From: Elgaria multicarinata webbii
Taxonomy: Eukaryota; Chordata; Lepidosauria; Squamata; Anguidae
Reading direction: 5' to 3'
Length of the DNA stretch: 64,000 nt
NCBI RefSeq assembly: GCF_023053635.1
Contig: NC_086177.1
Coordinates: 97,126,001-97,190,000 of the forward strand
In this document: piece by piece, positions 23,601 through 35,600 of the stretch
Position numbering within the stretch: the first letter of the stretch is position 1
Layout: every line of letters starts with the position of its first letter
The notes under the pieces: generated by a model
Told to the model about the DNA's origin: nothing
What the model saw: the letters and a program-made list of their open reading frames with translations, nothing else
Databases searched by the model: none
Program-made: the position numbers and the translations under genes

Positions 23601-26600
23601 ATCCATCGGCTGTGTGAAATGCTGGTATTGCACAGGGTGACCTTATGAAAAGGAAGACAGGGCTCCTGTATCTTTAACAGTTGCATAGAAAAGGGCATTT
23701 CAGCAGCTATCATTTGTATGCATGCAGCACCTGGTGAAATTCCCTCTTCATCACAACAGTTAAAGCTGCAGGAGCCCTGCCTAGCATGACCAGAAACAAA
23801 AGAGGGCAGGGCCCCTGCAGCTTTAACTGTTGTGATGAAGAGGGAATTTCACTAGGTGCTGCATGCATACAAATCACATGTCCTGAAATTCCCTTTTCTA
23901 GACAACTGTTAAAGATACAGCAGCCCTGTCCTCCTTTTCATATGGTCATCCTAGCATTGTGCTATAATTAAGCCAGTAGATGGCACTGTGTAATAGAAAA
24001 GACAGAAAAAGGATGTTCAATTCAACTCAACTCAACTAATGTTTGAGCCCGTTATAATCCTGGAAAGAAACCAGAAGCAGAAAGCCCCGGTAAAGATGTG
24101 GGATTTCAGCCTCATGCAATGAACCCTAGAGTGGGGGTTTCAACCAGGGTCTTCCCAATCCTACTCTGATCCTCTAGCCACTATTGCCTTTGGGAAGCTC
24201 ACAAGCCAGGATAATGGCAGTGTCCTCCTAATCTTGCACACCCCACACCCCAGTGACTGGTATTCGATGGTATACTGTCTCTGAACATGGAGGTTCTTAT
24301 TCAGCCATCCTATATACTCGTTTCCCAAGTGTGGATCTTTATGTAGCCAAAACAACAACGCTCACGTCCAGGAGAGAAGTGTGAGCAGCCTCGCAGGCCA
24401 GGAGACACAGACATACAAAATCCCTCCAACAAGCACCAGGCTCAGTGGCCACAGAATGCTCACTGCCTTGGGGCAAGGAATGGTTGGATGGGATGGGTGT
24501 GTGTGGAATGCAGTGTCTGTAAAAGAGCATAGCTGGCTGTCTGGAACCCTGAGCAGGAGCACTCCACACTCTGCATCATGTTGTTATTCCACTTCCCACA
24601 ACTAGTAGCCATTGATAGACTTGTTCTCCATGCGTTGGTCCAATCACCTATGAAAGCCAGCTATAGTTGGCCATTGCTACACCTTGCGGTGGTGACTAAG
24701 GCCTGTTTTCTTCTGCCTATGCTATTCTACTGCCAGTCAATTACAGTGGATGGAACTGAGTTCTATTATTACAGTAGAAAGAGGGGGAGGAGGGGGGAAT
24801 CTATCCACTTTCTCCGTAACTTGCTGAGTAACGTCAAGGGAAAAAAAGGGGGTTTTCAAACCTGTTGCAACACGAGACACCACAAGAGGGCAGCAATACT
24901 CAAATCTTGGTACATCAGAAGATGGTGTAGAGTTGCTGCGAATTAATGTTCTTTTGAAAGGTTACTTTTCCAAAGACAGAGGTCATCATGGTCATGATTT
25001 AAAGCCATTAATTATTAGTATTTTTTTAATGATGGTGGTGGTGCTCTAAATATATGCTTGGCTCACCATAGCTAGTAGGATTCCCACATCTGTTTTCCCT
25101 GCTACTGTGCCTTTAGCAGCATCCTGGCACACAGAAATTAAACATCTGTATATATTAATGTTTCTGAGCCAGGAAAAAGGCTTCAATGAAGGAAAGAAAG
25201 GGGACACTGCCCAGTGGTAAGGCACGTGCCCACCCAACTGAAGTGCACACCAGGAACGCTCCTCCCTCCAGGCACATGCTTGGCATCCGTGCGAAGGGGC
25301 TCTACACATGTACAGATGTATGTGCATAGATCCCTCAATTTGAAGGGATTAATCAGGATCCTCCTGCCACTGTTGCATGGAGGTGATCCTTGGTCTGAAA
25401 GCAGAGGTGTCCCAAGTGTACAGCAGTGTCTCTGTTTTCTTCTGTAAAATGTCAGAAGGTTTTCTGTTGCATAAGGGTGACCATATGGAAAGAAGGACAG
25501 GGTTCCTGCATCTTTAACAGTTGTATAGAAAAGGGGATTTCGGTAAGTATCATTTGTATGCTTGCAGCACCTGGTGAGATTCCCTCTTCATCACAACAGT
25601 TAAAGCTGCCGAAGCATAGCTAGAGTGACCAGATACAAAAGAGGGCAGGACTCCTGCAGCTTTATCTGTTGTGATAGAGGGAATTTCACCAGGTGCTGCA
25701 TGCATACAAATGACACCTGCTGAAATTCCCTTTTCTATGCAACTGTTAAAGGTATAGGAGCCCTGTCCTCCTTTCCATACGGTCACCCTAGTTTTGTTCT
25801 TTCAAAAATCAAGTCGGACTGCTCTTTCCTAAAGATTGTTGTGATCTGTAATGTGATGGGTTTTTTCTTTGTGATTCTTTTTGAAGGAGATCAAGGTGAA
25901 AAGGGAGACCAAGGAGAAATGGGCAAACATGGGAAAGTCGGCCCTACAGGATCCAAAGGTAAAGGCACACATGGTTATCTGTTGTGCTGTACGAATGTAT
26001 CAAGAAACCTTTTGCTCCTGCCATAGCATGTATTCAGCCAATATTTCTTTTGCTCCCACAACTGTGTGTTGTTGCTTATTGATAACGCCTCTGGATTAAT
26101 AACAAAATGACAATGGAGGAGCAAAATTCGGTTCTATGATTTGCTTTGGAGTAAATATAGAGACAACCATTTATTAGTGGAAGGTACTTGGCTTAGGTTA
26201 CCGTTTATAGCTTAGTGCTATAATGGTAAGCATGGTTGGGCAACTGCCGAGGGCCCACACCCCAGCAGGGGGCCCCTATCAAGAGCCCGCTGGAGTCGCT
26301 CCTCCCCTTCACCATAGCAACCTGCTTGTTCACCTGCCTCTCGCTCTGGCCCAGACAATGGTGGTGGTGAGAAGGAGGAGCAGTAGAAGCCACCACCTAC
26401 TTGCTCATTGGCTCTTTGCTCTCTGAGGGTGTCTTGCCCAAAAACCAGGGCCAGCCCTACCATTAGGCAGAGTGAGGCAGTTGCCTCAGGCAGCAGGTGC
26501 TTGGAAGGGGCAGCAAGGTGTTGAGGGAGGAGAGAGCTCTGGTCCACACATGGCCTGGCCTGTAACCCCCCTAAGCTAGCTTGCTGCTTTCAGGAGTGGT

Positions 26601-29600
26601 GGAAGATGCTGTCCCATTGCCAGAGCTGAAGAAAAATCCAACTTCCAATGAAGTCTGCTTTTGTACATGGTATCAGAGGGGGCACCAACAAAATCAATGT
26701 GATTTAATGCAGAAATAAAGAAAAGGATGACTTTTTTAATATGAAAAATGAATGGGGGAATGAAACCATTTTTATTTTCCTGCACATCCCTCTTTCTCAC
26801 ATGTAACTGATGCTTGCCATTTATCACATGGGGGGGGGGGCAGGGAGTCAAATTTATTTATTTATTTGTTGCATTTTTATACCACCCAATAGCCGAAGCT
26901 CCCTGGGTGGTTCACAAAAATTAAAACCATTCAAAGTATAAAACAAACAGTATAAAAACATGATATAAAATACAGTAGAAAAGCACAACCAGGATAAAAT
27001 TAGCAGCAGTGCAGAAATACAAATTTAAAACAGCTAAGTTAAAAGTAAATTTATAGACCGTTAAAGTGCTGAGAGAATAAAAAGGTCTTCACCTGGCATC
27101 TGAAAGAATATAGTGCAGATGCCAGGTGAACCTCCTTAGAGAGCTCATTCCACAGCCGGGGTGCCACAGCAGAAAAGGCCCTCCTCCTGGTAGCCACCTG
27201 CTTTACTTCTTTTGGCAGGGACTCATGGAGAAGGACCCCTGAGGATGACCTTAAGGTCTGGGCAGGTACATATGGGAGGAGGCGTTCCTCTTGGGGACAC
27301 TGTTTCAGCAAGGACAAAAGGTGCCTTCAGTCCCTAAGACTGCATGGCTTGTCCCTCGCTGAGAGGGATCTCAGAGGAGGCTGCAATGTGTTTCTGTGTG
27401 AGCACTCAGACATGCATTTCACCCTCCCCACCACCGTAGATCTTTGCATATGGAAGTGCTCCTTTCACAAGCGCACCCGGCCTAACAATTACAAGAAGCA
27501 ATTGTACTAGTTATCAGTGATTATGGAGAATAACGTAAGGGAGTTCTGAATTTATTCAATCACATGCTGGTTTCAAAATCATCTGAAAAGAATGCTTTTT
27601 ATATATAAAAACACAAAAATGTGATGCCTCCAGGCACCTCAACTGGGAGTTTTTGGCTAGGCAAATCAGCTTTGAAATTTCATGCCATTTCTTCTGCAAC
27701 ATGGGGCTCAGGGTGGGTAGCCATCTGCTATCAGTCACAGCAGTACCTTCAATGGCAGCAAATCAAAGACAGTCTCTCTTTAGAAGTGAATCCAGTCTTT
27801 TGGATTAGAATCTCAAAGCATATGTGAACACTACCACTATGCTAGGAAAGGGGTGATAGGAAGCACGAACCTGGTACAGCTTGAGTTATACAGATGGCCA
27901 CATCTTCACGGTTGGGGTACTGGATGGGGCGGGGGGGAAAGCGTTGCCACTTTTTCCCCTTAGAGCAGCCTTCCTCAACCTGGGGCGCTCCAGATGTGTT
28001 GGGCATTCTGGGAGTTGTAGTCCAACACATCTGGAGCGCCCAGGTTGAGGAAGGCTGCCTTAGAGGGTTCCTGTGCATGACAGTCAGGAATGTCACAGAG
28101 GAAGCCTATCCCTATCATTGTATTAGGAAAACACTTGGCCTGTTGAATTTCTGCCTGTCACACAGCTGTTAAAAGAACAGCAACCCTGTCAGCAACCCTA
28201 TTCCTCAGTAGCCAGTTATTGGTCTTAATCACTTCCGTAGCAGATTTCTGACCAACCCACAGTCCCTGTCCACAATTACTGTAGCCCTCACAACCGGGTA
28301 TCAACGTGTTACTCTTGAAACACCCACATATATGCATGGGGCTACATAAATAATAATTCTGAGGATGGTTATACTTGTAACACTCTCAGTAACACAACAG
28401 CATGTTTAGAGAATTAGAAGTGAAATCATCATAACCGTCATTATTATTTATTTAGCTCCTTCAATGTTTAACTAAATTTCACTCTATATGCTCACTTTAT
28501 ATAGTCACTGTACTGGGAAGGAGGCAAATGAGGCTGCAACCTTAAGACTCTTACTAGGGAGTAAGTTCCACTGAAATCAGTGGGACTTACATCTGAGTAA
28601 ACCTGCTGAGGATTGTGCTTTTGATATAGGGTGAAGGCTACTCCTGAAGATCATGTGAGGATTCTAAAAATGCAGTGGGCTTCTCTACACAAGGCTTTTA
28701 TCATGTGCTCATAATTGGTCACTCACAGAAGTTGGTGGGTCCTTTACACAACGTCGTCAACCTCCAGGGCCTCTCCTGTGCTTTGTGATCAATATCGCGG
28801 CTTCTTTCTTAATGTGGAAAGTCTGGCATTTTGTTTTATATCACCATAGAGCTCTAGTGCATTTTCACAATTCTGCTATAACACACAGCCATCTAGTTGT
28901 TGTATAATGAAACATATAGATGAAAGAAAACAGAAATCTCCTGGAAACAACACGTGTAAAGGAGCCAATCTTAATCCTGAAAATAAGCAGAAGCCCTGGT
29001 AAAAGTGGGGATAAAAGCCTGGTGTAGAGAGAAGCCCAGGAAGAAGTGATCTCTTTCCTTGCCCTGATTGAATGTGTGTCATCTTTCTTCTTATAAAACA
29101 TGTTGGGTTTCTCCCTCCCCTCCCCCAAAAGGGTGAGGGCCATGCCATAGTGTAGTGCACATGCTTAGCATGCAGAAAGTACTAGGTTTGATCCTTGGGC
29201 AGGATCTACAATACTGCTTTATAACAGTATTGAAGTGCATTGACAACTGTTGGGTAGGGTGACCACATGAAAAGGAGGACAGGGCTCCTGTATCTTTAAC
29301 AGTTGTATTGAAAAGGGAATTTCAGCCAGTGACATTTGTATATATGAAGAACCTGGTGAAATTCCCTCTTCATCACAACAGTTAAAGCTGCAGGAGCTAT
29401 GCTAGAGTGGCCAGATTAAAAGAGGGCAGGGCACCTGCAGCTTTAACTGTTGTGATGAAGAGGAAATTTCACCAGGTTCCCCATATATACAAATGACACC
29501 TGCTGAAATTCCCTTTTCCATACAACTGTTAAAGATACAGGAGCCCTGTCCTCCTTTTCATATGCAACCCTGCTGTTGGGGCCCATGACACATTCCATAT

Positions 29601-32600
29601 ACATTTTCAAACCGCTTTCATAGTGTTACATCTTGCTTGGTGTAGATCTGGCCCTGGTGTCTCCAGTTAAAGAAGGATTAGGTAACAGATGTGGTGGGGC
29701 AAGCCTTTACTCTGCAGAGTCAGAATAATGTTTTGGGAAACTGCATGTGATGTAACTAAATAGTTTAAGGACAGGACCAGTCCTACCATGAGGCAGAGTG
29801 AGGTGACCACCTCAGGCAGCAGATGCTTGGGGGCAGCAGTGATACCCTCCTGGCTCTTCCCCTGAACACCCCAGCTAGTCCCCTCTGTCTAAGAACAGAA
29901 TTGTGTCTGCCACACAACCTCTTCTGCACCCCCTAAACTAGCCCACTGCCCCAGCTGTGGTGAAGGGCAACGTTGAAGTAACCGCTAGTACTTTTGTACA
30001 TGATGTGAGGGAGAGGTGCCATCTTGTCCTTCGCCTCAGACAGAAAAATGTCTTCGGACAGCTCTGATTAAAGATATACCAAAATAATGTTCTGAGAGAC
30101 TAGATAAAACAAGCACTCTTCTTCACTGTGTTTCCTTTCCAGGAGAGAAAGGAGCAGTTGGCGATATTGGTGACCAGGGAATGATGGGTAAAATTGGACC
30201 GATTGGCAAGAAGGGTAAGATTTTAGGCCTTGGTCAAGCCTTTTGAAAGTGTTGTAAGGCACAGAACAAAACACGAAACAGCTGCAGCTTATGCTTCCCA
30301 AATTAAACAGATGCCTTTTGTTTCCAAACCAAAAACACACTATGATTTAAATGAGATCTTATGCCTCCTACCCCTGGCTAGGAGAAGGGAAGCCATGAAA
30401 TAAACCAGGCGTTGCCTATAAGTTTTCAAAAAAAAATCTTCACAACCGTAAGGGTGAATTAAAGATGAGATTTCCCAGCACCATATTCCACGCTTATAGT
30501 AAGGAGTTCCGCCAACTGATTTCAAAATTGTTTAAGAACTGTACATATTTTTTTAAAAAAATCCAAAATCTAATAGAGGAGAAACTTTCCTTGATAAAGG
30601 AAAGGCACATGCACTCACCCAGTCAAAAGTCTTAAAAACAAATAGATTTGTGGTACAAACTTTAGTAGACTACAGGCCGCTTTATCATCACACGCATACA
30701 ATGTTAGAGGGGAAAATGAAGCCTAAAAGCTACAGAATATATAAATATATGAACCTTATATTATTTATTTATTTAACAATATTTATGAATCACTTTATAT
30801 TAAAGAAATTTCTGAGATTTATAGAGGACAAGATTACCTTCCTGGGAATACCTGTTGAAAAACGTATGTTTCTATTAGGTGCTGGAAATCCAGAAGGATT
30901 TTGGCGCCTGCCTAATTTGTAGCAGTAGGGAGTTCCAGAGATATTTCTATGACCATTCATAACAGCAGTCATTGATAATAACACAACTATTCTAGCTTTG
31001 CTGTGCTAATTGTACACCTGTAGTGGAAGATAAAACTTAGGTCCTGATTTAATCCTATATGAATAGAATTAAACTTGCTGAAAATTCTAGTTCAGCGAAT
31101 TCACTCCCTTTGAAGTTCTTTTAATGGAGAATGGTAACTTTCAACAGAGAGTGACTTGGGGGCACTGAAACATTATTACTTCAGAGAGAGAGAGAGAAAA
31201 CCCCACAAACGTGGTTTATAATTATGCTTGGCCCTTTCCAGCCAAACTGCAAAAGCTGTTTGGCTGGAAAGTATAGCAAGTTCCAAAGGAATTGGAGGCA
31301 ATTGTGATTCTCTAATACTGCCATCAACTCTCTTAAAAACTATTATCCATCTTCAGTGTTTGCTACTCAACGAAGCAGGAAGGGTGTACCAGGCTCCATC
31401 CAGTCACAAAACCTTTTAATGGGTCAGCTATTAAAGCTTGCAGCTTGTCAAAAGAAAACCTTGACAGATAGGCACGCTTACTCAGAAACAAGTCCCTTTG
31501 TGTCCAGCAGACCTTACTCCCATGTAAGTGTCCATAGGTTTGAAGTGTTTAATTTGGCACAGTCGCTCATGCAGCCCTAATAATTTCTCAGCATCCGCTC
31601 AGTGAGAGTTACTCAATAATGTAACTATGTTTGCCTGGGTGTGCACCTCCTGATGCAGGAACTTGTCTATTTTCTCCTTTATTCAGGTGATAAAGGAGTG
31701 AAGGGTTTATCTGGCATATCTGGAGGAAAGGGCAAAGCAGGTACGCTGTCTGCTTTCCTTTATGTTTTCGAAGCAAATGCTCTCTGTTAAATCAGGGATG
31801 ACTTCAGACCGCTGTGCTCTCCTAGGGTGACCATATGAAAAAGAGGACAGGGCTCCTGTATCTCTTGTATATGGTCAAGAGGGCAGAGTTCCTGCAGCTT
31901 TCACTGTTGTGATGAAGAGGGAAATTCACCAGGTGCTGCAGGCATGCAAGTGACACCTGGGGGGGATCCGCACGTCGCTCCCAGAGTGCTTCTATGCGAC
32001 TCCAGTGCACCCCGAAAACAATAGTCTGACTTCCCTGTAAAAGAAACGACGAAGAGCTGTCCATGCCGCCGCCGCCGCCGATGACGAGGACAGCTCTCCG
32101 CCGGCGAGGAGAGCTCGGCAAAAGAAGGCGGGGTGAAGAGCGGAAGAAGCTCTCTACCCCGCCTTCTTTTGCTGAGCTCTCCTCGCCGGCGGAGAGCTCT
32201 CCTCGCCGCGGCCGGCATGGACGGCTCTTCATCGTTTCTTTTACAGGGAAGTCAGACTATCGTTTTCGGGGTGCACTGGAGTCGCATAGAAGCGCTCTGG
32301 GAGCGACGTGCGGATCCCCTCCAGCTGAAATTCCCTTTTCTATGCAACTGTTAAAGATAACAAGAGCCCTGTCCTCCTTTCCATATGGTCCCCCTAAGCT
32401 TGCCTATTTTCCCAGTCCACAAGAAAAGGAGTTATTTTTACCCTGCCTACTCCCACAATGGTGTGTGACAGCTTGCATGAAAAGCATTGTAAAATGACTT
32501 GAAACCTTTAAAACACAGCACACGCTCACACAATGCAGAGGTCACACCAGCCATAAACATGCTTATAACACAACAGCCAGCACTGACTCACCCCACTTGG

Positions 32601-35600
32601 TCACTTTTGGTATCAGGCACATGAGAACTGCCCAGAGAGCTTCAGCTATGGGGCGGTCTACAAATTCAATAAATAATAATAATAATTCAAAATCCTTAAA
32701 ATGTGGATGTTTTTCAAGACAGAGGCCTTATTCTAGGCATCGGGGCATCAGGGGTAGGCATATTTGGGCACATGCTGAGGGCCACACCCTAATAGGGACC
32801 CACTGAGAAGGATCCCTGGAGTTGCTCTTCCTCTTCAGCATTGCAATCTAACCTTTTGCTCTGGACTGGACAAGGGTGGGTGGTGAGAAGGAGGAGCAGC
32901 AGATGCTTCTGCCCACTGGCTCCCTGGCTCTCTGCCTATCAAGCAATAATGAGGAAGAGGAGGAGGAGCAAAAGCAGCTGGTGACAATGGTGGGGAGAAG
33001 GTCCTTTGAGGTTGTCTTGCCCAAGGGCCTTCAAAAAGCTGGATCTGGCACTGTCTGGTTCAGATGTAATGTTAAACCAGGGTTTCCTGGATTTAGTTAA
33101 TTTGGCATTGTGTTATGCAGCAAAAGGTAGCTATAATTCCATAAATTGTGTTCGGCGTTTGACATATGACTATACTGATGGGTCCTTCTTGACTTTCTAA
33201 TAAATGGATTCATTTTTAATGGCTATTTATGCTTAGATATGGTGACCATATGGAAAGGAGGACAGGGCTCCTGTATCTTTAATCGTTGTCTAGAAAAGGG
33301 AATTTCAGCAGGTATCATTTGTATGCATGCAGCACCTGGTGAAATTCCCTCCTCATCACAACAGCTAAAGCTGCAGGAGCCCTGCCCTCTTTTGTATCTG
33401 GTCACTCTAGCATAGCTCATGCAGCTTTAACTGTTGTGATGCAGAGGGGATTCCACCAGGTGCTGCATGCATACAAATAACACCTGCTGAAAATCCCTTT
33501 TCTAGACAATTGCTAAAGATACAGGAGCCCTGGCCACCTTTCTATATGGTCACCCTATGCTTATAACCTATGTTGCTGATATGCCTATATTGAGCTAGGT
33601 GCTGTCTGTGACTGTGGAAAATATCGCAAAGTGGTCGGACAACTGGATATTAACATCGCTCGGCTCAAGAGTTCCATTCAATTTGTAAAAAATGGTATGT
33701 TCCATTTTAAAATGGTCATTTGTTTCTTCTAGCTTCTGTGTTTAGCTTATGTCCCAACATGTAATACGAACAGAACGGCAGGTGGCAGGCCTGGCTTCGG
33801 GGAAATCAATATTCCTAATATCTGGGAAGCAGGGCTGGGCATAGGGGGGGCCCAGTGGGGCAAGTTGGCATGGCCCTACGATTTTGAGGGGACTTACTCC
33901 AAGACCCCCTAGGCAAAGTTGCTTGATTTTTCTGTTGTTGGTGATGAATTTGCCCACAGAAAAGTACATAAAGCATTTCTGAATGTGAAGGAATGTCTTA
34001 TATACATCTTGAATAAAAGTGCTTGCCATTACCTTTCTTATAAATCGTTCTAGTTCATATGTATTTAGAACTGATTAAAAAAATACTTAATGAGCAGTTT
34101 GAAATGGGACCTACATTTTCCATCTGTCCTGGGCCTACTACCAGCTTTGCCCGGCCCTGCTGTGAAGCAATAGTGTTACTCCCCTCAGAGTACTGGTAGC
34201 GTCCTTACTATGAAGTTATGTGTTCCATTGTGAGTGCCGTACCAACATTCAGAAAACGCAACCTAACCAGCTGGAAAGAAAGATTCTTAAGGCAATAGTG
34301 AAGGTGCTAAGGACCGGGAAAGGTAATTGCATTTAAAGGAGAAGTTCAGAGAACTTAATTAGGGTCACCATGTGTCCTACTTTACAGAGGATTGTCCTCG
34401 ATTTGAAGAGCTGCCCAGTTAAAGATAAAGTACCATAAGAAGGGAGAGTGGCCGGGACCTTGAAGTTGCCCATCCACAGTTCAGTGGAGGCTGGTGGCTC
34501 CAATGTCAGTTGTTGAGGTAAATCTGCTCCAGGTTTCAGTCAGAACTCTGAAAGTGTTCTGAGAGCTGAATTCTGCTTTAAAAATCAGTCCAATGCTTTG
34601 GAGAGCTCCTTTAGCGTTCTGGCTGATTCTGACTAAAATCCAGAATGGATTCACAGCCCCACTAAACTTGGAGGCACCAGCCTCCAGTGCCACAGTTACC
34701 TCCTGGGCAGAAGACTGAGCAGGGCACACTGGTCACATGCCACAGTCTTCACCACTCTGGTGAAGTATCGTATTTCTATTTCTTACAATAATTATCACTG
34801 AATTTTCATTTATATGTTATGCATTTCCTCTTTTTTGGTGATGCACTGTAAGCTGAATATATTTAAAGTAAGAGAAAAGGAAATGAGAATGTATAGGCTA
34901 TCACTGTTCAGATATCTGTAAGCAACACTTGGTAACAGGTTGCACACTGGTACAGCTACCTGAGCAAGTGCATGTGAACAGGGCCCCGATCCTCCTTTAT
35001 TTGCTGATCTTGTTTATTTTAAAGCCGAAAATTAAAATTTATATATGCACACATACATGATGCCTGACCGACGCAGTACATACATGTTTTGTACTCTGAC
35101 ATCTGCACCTGGACACAAAGTTAATCGCAAGACATGGCCATAAAGGCATATCAGAAAGAAGAAGAGCACTAATTGTTCTCTCTTTAAGATAAGGTTTGGG
35201 TACCAGCTACCTAAAGGAAGCTAATATGGACCATTAGAAAGAGCATGGGAAATTCAAGGTTCTCCTTCTTGGCAGAAAAAAGAAGAAAAATAATGTATTC
35301 GAGGCGTTTGAGGGGATTTCCAGCCACGATGTAGCAGAATTCAAGGGTCAAGAGAACACCAGCAAAAACTGCCAACTTATAGGGTCTTCTAAACTGTGGC
35401 CTTACCTGGACTGGTGACCATTACTCATCCTCGAGTACCCTACCATAGACTATTACAATATGTTGTACGTGGGGCTACCATTCAGAAACTGGAGTTGGAC
35501 ACAAGTGTATTAACTTGACTGGATGCTGTGACTTCTGCTTGGACTGTGCTGGCTCATAGTCCAATTTCCACGCAGGTTCTATCGTTTAAAGCCTTCAGTG

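Larger units (their letters stand above)
15541..25886 (+). other. COLEC10: COLEC10 intron 1
   Basis: A 10.3-kb phase-1 intron, donor GTGAGG and acceptor TTTTTGAAG. It is filled with MITEs, a BovB LINE piece, a SINE and hairpins listed separately. No further coding exon was recognised. Confidence 0.85.

Noticed and set aside
31822-32497. Several 100-144 codon frames on both strands
   Set aside because: The M10 palindrome makes mirror-image frames; none has a family resemblance.
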